Shown: positions 36,401 to 47,599 of the stretch, piece by piece
Layout: each line of letters begins with the position of its first letter
Position numbering within the stretch: the stretch's first letter is position 1
NCBI RefSeq assembly: GCF_036785885.1
Contig: NC_092320.1
Span: 14,199,557 to 14,263,556, forward strand
DNA: 64,000 bases
Direction: 5' to 3'
Origin: Coffea arabica
Lineage: Eukaryota; Streptophyta; Magnoliopsida; Gentianales; Rubiaceae
Program-made: the position numbers and the translations under genes
The notes under the pieces: model-generated
Told to the model about the DNA's origin: nothing
Seen by the model: the letters and a program-made list of their open reading frames with translations, nothing else
Database searches by the model: none

Positions 36401-39400
36401 AAAGTGCATAGCTTCAGCATATGACATATATATGGGCAGCAAAGGGGGGGAAAACATGCAATGTGCACCACAATCAGTACTCAGAAAACACTCTTGTATC
36501 AAAGTAGTCTTTGTCCCAGCCATCAAGATATATTTAGCTTCTTCAAAATATAAAGAAACAAATTCCGAAATACGCTAAGTGGCTAGACAAAGACGCTGAA
36601 ATTCTTACAAGGATGTCGGTTAATTGATCCTTTCAGAGTTATAAGTATGAGCAAAATAAAATTGAACTTAGAGGCAAAATAAACAATTCACAGGAATCTC
36701 ATACAGACATGTTTGTTTTTGCATGATGCCTATCATGCTTAAAACGCCATGGCTCGTATGGGTAAATCAGTGGCAAGAAGGCCAGAGTTCCAATGATATC
36801 TTCCACTAGCTTGTTCTTCGAGAATGATTTGTGCGCACAATCATGTCCTATAACAAAGAACTTCACAATACAAGATAAGAAAGAAAATAATGCAAAAAAG
36901 TTGGTTTTGTGTACCATGAATGAAAATAAATAAAAAAAGCTTCTGCTATTCTGAAATAACTTGACAGGAAGGAAAACTTGACATGAAATCAATTTGATAA
37001 TGCTCTTGGATTTGAGGTCCCCCGGGGGCCCGGGGGGAGGGGGGATGGTAAGAAAATTTTCATCAAATTGTTATTTTCCTTCCTTTCAAACTGTTAAAAT
37101 ATGGAAATAATAATGATAAATATACATGCAGAACTAACCCCAGTAACTGCAGTTCCTGTCCAAGCCCAAGCCAGGGGAAGTAGATACCATGGTGTTTTAG
37201 CAATCATGAAGAGTCCCAAGGCATAGGATGTTGCAGATATCAAGACAGACTTCCATGCTTTTACATCATCTATCTCAAATACCTAAAAGTAAAATTTAAT
37301 GGGAAGATTATCACTGTTTTTTCTTGGTAGTGTTACTGGAGCCCAAAACTGTAAAATTTTCACAGAACACATACTACCAATTTAGAGCTCAACTCAATTT
37401 TCACAAATGCTTGGATCCTTGCATTCATCCAGAGTGGTGGAGCCACATAAAATAAGTTCAAACCTAGGTCATTAAGTAAGTTGGAGTAACATCCTTAAGC
37501 CTTAACAACATCTATGCCCAAGGCAAATAGTGCTATGCTGCCATATTGGCAGGCATAGTTGTTTAAACAAGATGCATTGTGCTATTTCTGTCATTTACAG
37601 CCAACTTCCAGCATCTTCTTCTGCATTTTTTTTCACCTGCAGAGAGAGGGGGGGCAGTGGCTAGAGGAGGAGCCAATTAGTCAAGTTTTTGTTCATTAAC
37701 TATTTGATATTGTATTGCGTTCTCACTCATGTCTTGGTTGGAATTGATATAGATCCTAAAGTGAAGCTAAAATACTGTAAAAGACAAAAGTACAGACTGA
37801 AGTTGCATAAAAGTGCTCTCAGAATATGCTCCTTCACTGTTTCAAATATTCAAAGTTGAATAACTCCAACATATTACATATTTCCTAATCAGATCAAAGA
37901 TCATATTCACATCCTAAAAAACATTCAGCAATGAGAGAAACAACATCCAGTGCAACTATCCTGAAGGAGAATAATTTCATTCCTTATTAGGAATCAACGA
38001 AGCCAAGTTAAGACCAAAAAGTTGAGCTTAAAAATTTGGTTCTACGAATAGCAAATCAATGGAAATCTCACTGAACATATAGAACTCTTCTGAACATCAG
38101 AAAAACTATCACCTTTTTTGGGAGGGTTTCAATAATATCTTTCAGAGTGACATTATCTGGAAGTGGCTCTCCAATCTGTCGAAAACCATATCTTTCAGAT
38201 AATTGTTTCCTATGCTCTCTTCTGTCTGCCGGAGATGGAGCTATTGGGACTGCCACAGCTTGTACAACCCTACTGTGTCTCAAAGAAATTAAACATCTTT
38301 TCTGGTTGTTTCTTCCACGAAATATATCTTCCCACTTCAAATTAAATGTGCCTGCTCAGCATGATAAAAACTGTTATACAATTGACTAGAAAAGTGGATG
38401 AAGCATACCACACCTAAAATATCATTATTATCAATAGCCACTTACAGCAAATAAACAGAAGTTTCAGCTATTACTGAAGGTCACGTAATAGGAAAGCACA
38501 GCAACTTATAGAGTTTTCATATCATTGAACACAACTTACATCAAGTACCATGGCCTATATCTACATGCCACATTGCTCTGTAACAATTAAGAACGTGTAT
38601 GTTTATCAGACGAGATATCTAGTAGTGAGATTGCATCCATGTAGAGTAATAAGATGGATTCCTTCAATTACTAAAGAAAGTAAATTAGCGATCGAGGAGT
38701 CACGACATAATTTGGCCCCCTATTCTCTCATTCATTCACACAGGCTTCGCTATAACTATTACTTCATTATCAGTAAAGAGAAAAGCATTCCAAACCAAAT
38801 AGAATAGGATCACCAACTTATAGTCTTCAACACCATTATCCAAACCACCCCCATGCAGGCATCACTGAACATTTGTAAACAGAAAAGCATTGAGAATCTC
38901 AAACCAGCTATGAGACCCCGTGATCCGACCTACGCCTCAAAGGCCACAGCCAGAATTGCTTTCCCTTTCATTTTTTCCTTTTGTCATTCTCAATACCTCA
39001 ATATTCATCATCCAACAATTTCATCCTGTTAGGCCATTGAATCATTTCTAAAAATAGCTGTGTGGACTAATAAATCTCACTCTGACAGTTCCCAATTTTA
39101 AATAATATTTCAATCGCAACATTGAACTCCCATCTAAAAAATGTAATACACTGTGGCTTAATGAATTAACAATTAAATAAGCACTTCTCTCAAGCCACAT
39201 CCTTCCCTCCTTGAGTGCTGCTAAAAAAAAACCTCATCTTGATTCACAAGAACTCAATTGACAAGAATCACAAAGTTTATATTTACCAGGACAAGTAAGT
39301 GGGGACAATTTATGGTTCTGAATTGGCCTCCTTTGTTGACCCTAATTATAGAAAAAGCAAAATAAAACCCATACATTAGTGTATCAACAACTAAAAAAAC

Positions 39401-39473
39401 TATTGAACACGCAACAGGAAAAGAGAATATTGACCACAAGAAGGAAGCTGGAGCCTGCAAGTCTGCAAGCCAT
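33437..39473 (-). CDS. FAD6: FAD6, plastid omega-6 (delta-12) fatty acid desaturase
   Basis: Plastid envelope di-iron enzyme that converts 16:1 and 18:1 acyl groups on galactolipids and other plastid lipids to 16:2 and 18:2, using ferredoxin. Ten phase-consistent exons: 39438-39473, 39287-39341, 38113-38351, 37139-37282, 36709-36860, 35384-35506, 35086-35263, 34403-34521, 33840-33954 and 33437-33598. They total 440 codons plus stop (Arabidopsis 448, recalled). The N-terminus MACRLAGSS with a basic, Ser-rich stretch is a transit peptide. The three histidine boxes are HDCAH (exon 5), HDRHH (exon 5) and HIPHH (exon 9). Membrane segments lie in exons 4 and 7 ([17 protein letters not shown]). The protein ends in [10 protein letters not shown]. 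The first intron is only 96 bp and its donor (GTGGTC) is weak, so the exon 1 end could shift by 3 bases. Confidence 0.95.
37019..37044. repeat. G/C-rich palindromic run in a FAD6 intron
   Basis: Runs of C and G (cccccgggggcccgggggg, then aggggggg-like G run) stand out in an AT-rich intron between exons 4 and 5. They can form a hairpin or G-quadruplex. Confidence 0.7.
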
Positions 39474-41002
39474 GAAGACTAGTGGAAACTGCTGGGTTTC
39501 TCTAGTTCAAGAAACCCAGTAGCCCTCCTAATCCAACTGCTTGTTTGCAACCCTTTACCCCTTTATCAATGTCCAAGTGGTCTGAAGAAGATAAAGGGGT
39601 AACAGGGAGAGGGAAGACGACTGCAATTGGAGCTTGACACAGACCAAAAAAGGGTCCCAAAAAAAGGGAGTGGCAGTTTATATCAAAAGTTCAAAACTAG
39701 GATGAGGTTTGTGCTGTCGGTAGCTCGTTCTTGTGGTACATGTGCAAGAAGACGCAAAATCTCAAGTTTGCCCGTTGTGGACAGAATTGCCCGCCACAGC
39801 AACAGGTTAGGGTCAACGACTCAATTGGCTTGCATGTCTTTCTCATTTTTGTTTAGGAATTGAAATTCAAGATAGAAGGCATGACTTTTTTGTTTGGTTA
39901 AAATAATTGTTTTCCCTATTAAACACGTTTTTGTTTATAGTACTGAAAAAAGTTTTGATGCTTTGGGATGTTGTGGAATTTTTTGTCAAACATGGCGATT
40001 TGCAGCGATGGGTACTCTAGAATTTCGACTATCACCCTCGAAATCAAATTAATACAAAATCTTGGTCATTAATGTCAGACCACATCATATATTTATACTC
40101 ATGGATTGTGAGTGTCAATAGAAAATTTTCAGTTAAAACTGAGATGATTATTTCGTCTTTATAGCATTTTTTGGCACAGTTAAAATCTCATTATTCATAA
40201 TTATGACAATTGATATACTCGGACAGTTTCAAAATGGCGGCATTGTATCATACATTAGTCATAACTCATACGCCATTGGAAGAAATGAATATGGGCATCC
40301 GCATTTACCTATAATGCTCTGCTTATTGGCAATCATATGTAACTAATGTAAACGTTTAGTTCAGTGTAATTGTAAAGCAAGAAAGACTTTTTACCTTTTT
40401 AAGAGGAAAAAAGAAGTTACGCATATATTTTCTCACACCTTTTCTTTATACATATGTATATATATGTTGTACTCTTTATGTTGTGTTCGAGAACTGTTTG
40501 TTCCATGCGAAAATAATTTTAAAAGAAGATGCACTCTGTTTTCTCTACCCTAATAAATTATTACTTACCATCTTGAGGAAAATAAGTAGATTTGAGGCTC
40601 TGGATTAAGGTAATTTTTTTTACACTAATTAATGTGCCTAACTTTCACTCAAGCTATCATATATACATACATACATATTAATAATTATTATCCTCTCTTA
40701 CAGTTATATATGTTTCTTAATTAATAAGGAGGCTTTTTCTAAGGCATTCGTTAGTCAAACCCAGACCCCTCTTTTAAGTATTTAAGAATCAATTTTGTTT
40801 CGTGTAAAATATTTACAGAATATGTAAGGGACTATGCCAATAACACCTTTGTAAAATTTTAGTGGTCTTATGCTAATTAGTCAAAAGAAACAATTAAGTA
40901 TTAATCTCTCTAAAACTCTTGAAAATTTGGCTTCCTGCCTAATAAACTAATAAGTTGCAGTTAAATTCCTAACCGTTAGATTAAACAGTCAAATTTTTCC
41001 CA
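39474..41002. promoter_or_regulatory. Upstream region of FAD6
   Basis: No gene is recognised. The bases next to 39473 should hold the FAD6 leader and promoter. The rest is AT-rich with no clear coding signal; a 78-codon ORF at 39627-39863 has no recognisable domain. Confidence 0.4.
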
Positions 41003-41007
41003 CTTAC
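41003..41007. repeat. Target-site duplication of the Copia solo LTR
   Basis: cttac, repeated exactly at 41545-41549 beyond the LTR. Confidence 0.8.
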
Positions 41008-41544
41008 TGTTAGAATCTAAACGCAGCACAAACAACTATTAACATATTAAGTACACAACAATTTAATAAAAAACAAATCACAAGTATGAAACATAAAGGA
41101 TACACAATATTTAACGTGATTCGTCTCCGCCATCAAACCTACGTTCACGGAGAGAAATCCATTCTTTATTAAGAGAGAAAAATCCTATACAAGAATATAA
41201 GTTAAACTCAAATCCAACCCCTATATACTATTTCTCATCTCCCAAGAACCCTCTCTCACGATCTATATATAAAGTTACATATCGTCGCTTGTGTGTCCTT
41301 TTGTGTGTCTTTTGTATAATATGTCAATCCACATATGTATAGTATTATCTGGTCAAATTTAAATAACAACAAGAAATTAGTGCTAATTTCTAAACTTATA
41401 CTTATAGAAAATAACTTCTAAATCCTAAACAAAATAAGAAATTTCTTGGCTACTATTTCAAGTAACTAATACCAATTAAAAAACTAGTTACTTCCACATA
41501 AAACATGAAATCTAACTAAAAGAAATTAAATCAATTTCCTAACA
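41008..41544 (-). mobile_element. Solo LTR of a Ty1/copia-like retrotransposon
   Basis: 537 bp. On the minus strand it starts TGTTAGGAAATTG and ends ATTCTAACA, so it has TG...CA ends and an inverted TGTTAG/CTAACA. It is flanked by a perfect 5-bp duplication (cttac). It contains a TATA-like box (tatatatag) and sequence like that around many plant Copia R regions (aggtttgatggcggagacg). No internal genes are present, so it is the product of LTR-LTR recombination. Confidence 0.85.
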
Positions 41545-41559
41545 CTTACTTCTCACCAC

Positions 41560-41745
41560 TAGATTGGATTCATTTTAAGAAAGATTACTGAAGAGGCTCG
41601 CCGAACTTCTTCTACCTTTTCTCTGTGTTAGATTATTTTAGGCTAAATTAGTGACAACTTGACTTTCGGTACACCTGAAGAGCTTTCAGCCTGCTGCTGT
41701 ACATGCTATTCCTCCAGCTCTATCTACTGGAGTAAGCAATGATGG
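41560..41745 (+). repeat. Dispersed repeat, copy 1
   Basis: Resembles 52205-52345: both contain caagaaagattactgaa-like and catgctattc sequence in the same order with intervening similarity. Family unknown. Confidence 0.5.
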
Positions 41746-41904
41746 TGATGCAAAATAATGGTAAGATTAAAGCACAAAAAAATAGTGATATTTTTGAAAT
41801 TTGTATTATGGTTTTTTAACTTAAAAAATTCTTTAACAATAGTGGACTAATGAAAAAAGGGACATTTAAAACTTTTGGCTATTCAAAAAGTTGGATTGTG
41901 ATCT

Positions 41905-41945
41905 AAATCCATTGCCATTTTTTCAAAAAAAGAAAAATCCATTGC
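41905..41945 (+). repeat. A-rich micro-insertion with 11-bp direct repeats
   Basis: aaatccattgc at 41905-41915 and at 41935-41945 flank a 19-base insert of cattttttc plus A-rich tail. Same design as the other poly(A) micro-insertions, with a shorter tail. Confidence 0.45.
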
Positions 41946-42008
41946 TACTTCAGAGAAAATATGGAGTTGTATTGATTAATGGGAGACTATATAATATATA
42001 GGGTTAAT

Positions 42009-42993
42009 TATACCTGGCAATTGGGCGGGTTGGGGGGTTTGGGTCGGGTTAATATTGGATTTTCATTTAAATGGGTTACACCCAACATACCCAACTTTAG
42101 ATTGGGTTAATTTTAGATTGGGTCATATTGGGTTATCTCAAACCTATGACCTAAATATGACCCAATATATTAATGAATATATTTTGATATATAAACTCTC
42201 TCAAATATATTTTCACATACAAAAAAAAAATTTTAAGTGGGTGTCCAACTCAAATACCCAAATCGCCCAAAAAAAGATTTTATGCTAATATTTTCACAAA
42301 GAAAGTATGGTAATTCTAGATTTATGTAGTTTTTACATATTGAGAATACAGTTTATAAAAACAAAAATATTTTAGCATGAATGAGTTATGTGGTAGTTAT
42401 TAAGCATCGAGGACACAAGTAGTTTAAGTTAACATTAATGTCTCAAAATTAATTTCAAATTTAATAATGTTCAAATTCTTCATACTGAACATTTTGATGA
42501 TGATAATATAAATGAAAAAAAGTCACATTGTAGCTAAATATCTAACTCATAAATGCAAATTAATTTTTTTTGTCACAATAAATCTGGCAACTATTCTAAC
42601 ACATCTGGCGTTGTCCATATCTAGGGTAATACCCTATTAAGTATGTAACCAAGGAATTAAAAATATGCCAAGTAAAAAAATTTTAACTTGCTTGGCGAAT
42701 TATGTTATAATCACAAAAGATGTTTATAGCAAAAAATAATAAGAAAAAGTCTATAGTTGATGCTTTTGAGTAACTATTCACCATTTTAAAATTGTGTTGA
42801 TTATTCACTTGATTCAATTAGCAAAAGTTGGGTAATGGGTGCCCAACACAAATACCCAAACCGTCCAAAATATATCTGGACTTTTATTACCCAACCCAAA
42901 ATTGACCCAATACCCAACTTACCCAACCCAACCTCTCAAATTAGTGGGTGGATTGAGTGGGTTGTTGGATTTTGGGTATAATTGCCAGGTCTA
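42009..42993. mobile_element. hAT-2: non-autonomous hAT-like element
   Basis: 985 bp with terminal inverted repeats TATACCTGGCAATT and, at the other end, the complement of TAGACCTGGCAATT (13 of 14 match). It is flanked by a perfect 8-bp duplication gggttaat (42001-42008 and 42994-43001). Subterminal regions are packed with gggttggg-type words on one side and aacccaac-type words on the other. No transposase. It inserted in the left terminus of an older inverted-repeat element. Confidence 0.88.
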
Positions 42994-43094
42994 GGGTTAA
43001 TTATAGTTGGCACCTTTGAACTTGACCCTTTATAATATTTTGCCCCCTTGAACTTTAAATATGTGCACTTTACTCTCTTCATTGACTAGTCAAA

Positions 43095-44060
43095 TATTAA
43101 TGATGAATTCAAGAAGAGGGATCATGTGTTGGTTAAACTTTACCAATACGGGCATGTTCGTGGTGTGTACAAGAGTCTAATGCGATGAGATGAAGGACCG
43201 TTCACTATATTCAAAAAGGTGGAAAACATGACGTACAAGGTATTCGAAATACTATCTCAACTCCACCTGATCTTTCATGTCAATTTGGTCAAACCATTTT
43301 ATTAAAATCCACATGATCCATCAAAAAACATGTCGACGAAAGCACTCGCGGGCATGAGGGACAAGTACGATAAAGTTGCTGAATAAATCGTGGCCGACTA
43401 TATTACTCGATACAAGAGTTGAGCATTATCAAAGAAGTACTTGATGCGATGGCGTAGGCTATTAAAATTGGAAATACTCTAGGAATCGGCTGAAAAGTTG
43501 TGGTAATTCAAGAGCTTATACAGGCATATGAAATTAGTTAAGGCATCGAGGTGATATCTTGTTCGAGTGACGGAGGATGACAAGGATTTCATTCTATCCA
43601 TGCACGATCGTGCCTGTCCGGTCAGCCATGCATTATTGTATATAATGTCCTAATAGAAAAATCAGAACCATTAGTAGACCCATACCTCAATCCTCCAAAT
43701 AAGTGGCAAACCATGGAGCCTTACCTAAGACATGGACGCTACATCAAATATTGTTAGAAGTATGTAACAAGGTCTAGAGACTTCCGAAACGTTCTCTGTT
43801 GTTTAAGAGTCTTGTAGAATGATTTAGAATTTTGTACATAAGAGTTGCCTTGTATAAAAAGTGCTAGAGAGGGTTTAGTGTAGAATTCTTTAAAAACTTG
43901 TATAACTTTCTTGACTTGCCTATAAATAGGCAAAACTCCTTCATTTGTAACCATCTTGTGCAAATGTTTATAATTATAATATAAGTATTCCTTAACCTCC
44001 AATGTTTTTCTTCTTTGCTCTCTACCTTAGTTTCCGTATATTTCCACACACTTAGATGTA
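43095..44060 (+). mobile_element. Ty3/gypsy chromovirus relic (integrase end, chromodomain, 3' LTR)
   Basis: Degenerate translation of 43095-43540 gives integrase C-terminal phrases (RDHVLVKL, GPFTIFKKVENMTYKV, LHLIFHVNLVKPF), then a chromodomain remnant (KYLMRWRRL and an ESAEKLW-FK segment) broken by stops and frameshifts. An LTR-like region follows from about 43753 (tgttagaagtatg) with a TATA box (cctataaatagg, 43919-43930). Only the 3' end of the element remains. It lies inside the inverted-repeat element ending at 44956. Confidence 0.75.
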
Positions 44061-45278
44061 AGGGTGAACCAACAAACCGTTTATAGTTTAGGTTTTGAAC
44101 GATCACTAATTTCGCAGGGCGTGTTAATTTATAGGAATTTAAATAACTTGTGACAATTGGTATTATACTTTTAATCGGAATATGAAACATCTTATTAGAA
44201 AAAACACAAAATCAAATAATTTAAAAAATTAAAAAATAAAAGATGGTATAATACCAAAGAATTGAAAAATTATATTGTGAAAAAAAAGAATTTAAAAATT
44301 CCTAAAACATCTACAAAAGTTTTTCATCGCTTATTTTTTTCCTTTAAATTGTAAACGGATTGGTTTTGATAATTTTTATTTACCTTGCAGATCACAAGAT
44401 TTTCACAAGTTAATAAGATGCTATTTGATAATTTTATGCCACATTCGTACCTTGTTTTGTATTTTGTTTGAATTCTATGTTTTAAAAAATCTAAAAATTC
44501 TCTAAATATGTTTTTCAATATATTTTTATCTCATATAAAACACATTAAAAAGTATTATAATAAAAATATAAGCAAATGATTTTCATTCCAAATGTACTAA
44601 TTAATTTTATTTTATTAAAAATATGTATTGCTATTAGCATTGAGATAATTACATTGAATTGCTTAGACTTTTTGTTTTTGTGAATTATCTCATTTATTTT
44701 AGTGCTAAAATATCGAAATACGTAGTGTAATTTTGTTTAGATACATTTAACAACTAATAAAGAACTAAATATTTATTATGTTACAATTATGATGTGTATT
44801 TTAGAATTAGTTAGGGATATTTTGATCTTGAAAAATATAACTTTATTTTAGCCCGGTAAAAAAGTTGATCACAAGGGATAAAATGTATATATTTGGAGGT
44901 TAGGGGGGGAAAGTGTTATGAGAGCCCAAACTCAGGGCACAAAGTGTAATTAACCCTAAAATGCATAATTGGGAGACTATATAAAATACATGACAAAAAG
45001 TGAAATTTTGGAGGAAATGAAAATTTAAGGAATTCTAGGTGGGGAACACAAACTTTTAGTACACTCTTTTTACTCCCTCTACCTTAAAAACATTTTTCTT
45101 TCTCCTTCCAAACTTTTGAGGGGTTTAAAACCCTACAACACCGAATATCTCAATAACAAAGAGTTTCTTCAAAGATCTCTTTCTTTTCAAATCACAAGGT
45201 AGAATGTTGTTATCTATAACAATTCATCAGAAAATTTGGAAGGTTTTTTACATGATGGGTTGTGTTGGTTGGTGTTGA
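44061..45278. other. AT-rich intergenic stretch
   Basis: Contains the right terminus of the inverted-repeat element at 44956. Otherwise I see no gene, RNA or repeat boundary. Confidence 0.45.
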
Positions 45279-45540
45279 ATGAGGAGAAAAAAAATCCTAT
45301 GTCCCATCTTTCAAATGTCAAACAAAGATGTCTTTGATAAAATAGCTAGGGTTGCTATGGGGAACTTTCGCGGAGCAGATTATTTTCTCCAAATTTATGG
45401 GGCTGCGATGGAAAATAATCCCGATCGCTACTTCATTATTACTCAAAAGGTGAACTGCACCTTTGAGGGCTATTTCTAGACTCACTGATATGATTTGTCA
45501 CAATGATAATGGGTTTGTTGTGAAGGATGTCACTGACATG
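45279..45540 (+). other. Short ORF of unknown nature
   Basis: A 66-codon ORF (45279-45479) with a balanced, protein-like composition (SNKDVFDKIARVAMGNFRGA, NNPDRYFIITQ). After its TAG stop the other frames stay open a little longer. I do not recognise the family. It could be a gene fragment or chance. Confidence 0.25.
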
Positions 45541-46049
45541 ATAAGGTAAAGAAAGAATTAGAGTTTATATATTTATTAAGTGTAATTTTTTAATGGTATA
45601 TTACGATTAGAGAATTTCCATTTGACTCAAATGAAAAAATAGGGAATTAATTTTGAAAATAATATAATTATCAAAATTATTTCCCAATGTAATACTTTTT
45701 TCAAAACTATTCTTCGATTTGATCACAAGGAGTATTAAATTAAGGAATAGTTTTAGAAAAGTGTTATACTGAGAAATAGTTTTGATTATAACATTATTTT
45801 GGAAAATAACTTTAAAAATAGGAACATATATATTGTTGGATATATGATTTATCAAACTCTTGGTTAAATTTTTTTTTTAATGTAAACTTTCATGAAGATA
45901 GAATGTACAAAGGAATTAAATCCAGATACATTGTAAAAATACTCTATACTTGTGCAAAGAATTCATCTAAAGCAACTATAAGAATTTCCAAATTCCATCA
46001 CTAAATCCTAGTTTTCTTTGTTTCGTGGGATTTTCTTTCATCTAGCAAT

Positions 46050-46870
46050 TGTACTCATCATAACCTCCAAAATAGTTTACAAGTCTAGTAGCATCTGCAT
46101 GGATTTGTTGGAATATGCTCTGGTCCATGCTTTCCACAACTAGTATACTGTAATAGCAAGAGTAAGTCTTCGCACTTGATCAGGAAAGGAGTTGGACTTC
46201 TAGTGAGAACACACCTGTTGCAGCTCTTATTGCCATGGAAATGGTGCTCTTCGAACCAAGCATTGCTTTAGTAGTTTCTGCCACACTATTTCAGAAATTG
46301 GGCATTCAAAAAACAAATGATCCTTTGTTTCCACAAAACCTTTAATGCAATTCACATGCATCAGATACCATGTTCAAACTCCAGGCCTTCATTCTATCTT
46401 TAGTTCAGCTCTTTTGACAAAGCAACCAAACAATGAAAGAGTAACGTGGCACATAGCCCTTGCCCTATACTAATTGATACCACATAACACGAGCTCTAAG
46501 ATTTTGAACTAGTTTTGTAGCAGGCTGCACAATATATTTTCCTGATGCACTAGCCATTCAGTATACCTCATCTTTAGCGTCTAGATAGGGTAAAAACAGA
46601 GCAGGTGTTTCAGTTTTTAGTTTCCGAACTTCACTAGTCATTCTCCTACCTTTTGGCCATTTCAACTCTACTCCTTTTTATAAACTCTGCAACAGTTACA
46701 TTCTTTGACATTCCCAAATTGAACAAAAGATTTTCAGAAAAATACTAATAGAGGGGACCAACAGTTTGTCTGTTGTCAGACCAAAAACTTCTATTTTTTC
46801 CATCCCCAATCAGATTTTTAATATATGCTTGGCTAATACTTCGAAGCTTTAGAATTTTCCATCTATACAT
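46050..46870 (-). mobile_element. LINE ORF2 fragment (zf-RVT region)
   Basis: The minus strand gives, in decayed frames, SQAYIKNLIGDG and a tryptophan-containing segment, then NVTVAEFIKRSRVEMAK, and then GFVETKDHLFFECPISEIVWQ. These are the usual landmarks between the thumb and the zinc-binding domain of plant LINEs. It is old: stops and frameshifts are frequent. It differs from LINE-A and LINE-B, so it is probably another subfamily. Confidence 0.7.
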
Positions 46871-47599
46871 ATTCCCTTTCCACCATGATTCGAGAGCGTA
46901 TCAAGTTAGAAGTGAAAATGTGGCGCACTTGAGATTTACCCAAAAAAAAACTTTCAACCCAAATAAAGAAAGACAAAAGATTAACAAGAGGAGGAAATTG
47001 TTAACTACCGAATCAGGATCAGTACAAAGGCCAAAAAAAAGAGATATAAAGGTCCTAAGAGACCTGGATAGTTCTAATAGCGCATTACATTGATGATTTA
47101 CAGCATATTGTATACTACCTCTAGCCACTATGCTCATTCCTCAAGAGATTTTTTTTGTCTAGGTGGTTTTTTTATTTATTTATTTTTTTAGGGGCTGGAG
47201 GTTTATTTTAGCTTGCAATTCCTGAAACAATAGCATCAAAGATCTAGGACTCCCAAGTCTATAGATAACCATCCAAGGAATATAAATACAAATACACAAG
47301 TTCAAAACCCAAAGAAATGGCAAATGCCATCAGCAGGTTCACAAGTAATCACAACAAATTCCCATATTACAGGCATAGAAGTAAAAATAGCAAAACTCAC
47401 AAAGCATGGAAGTAAAAAAAAAAAAAAAAACACTGCACTTGAGATAAACATAATGCTTCAAAGCTTTCAAATCTTTAGCCTTATGCGTTTTGGCACAAAA
47501 TATCAAGTGAACTTCCATACAAAGAGAAGAAGAAAACCATTTTGACACATGACACTATTTACCTCAATCATCGAAGTGCTGTAGCATAACAAGTGCACA

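Larger units (their letters stand above)
41996..44956. mobile_element. Older inverted-repeat DNA element, internally disrupted
   Basis: The left end agggttaattata (interrupted by hAT-2, resuming at 42994) and the right end tgtaattaaccct (44944-44956) are inverted, and similarity seems to continue for about 100 bp inward. A gypsy relic lies inside. Just outside both ends is gggagactatataa (41981-41994 and 44971-44984). Superfamily not assigned; the ends are diverged. Confidence 0.45.

Noticed and set aside
39627..39863. 78-codon ORF upstream of FAD6
   Set aside because: Arg/Ser-rich, no recognisable domain, and in the likely promoter region. Not enough support for a gene.
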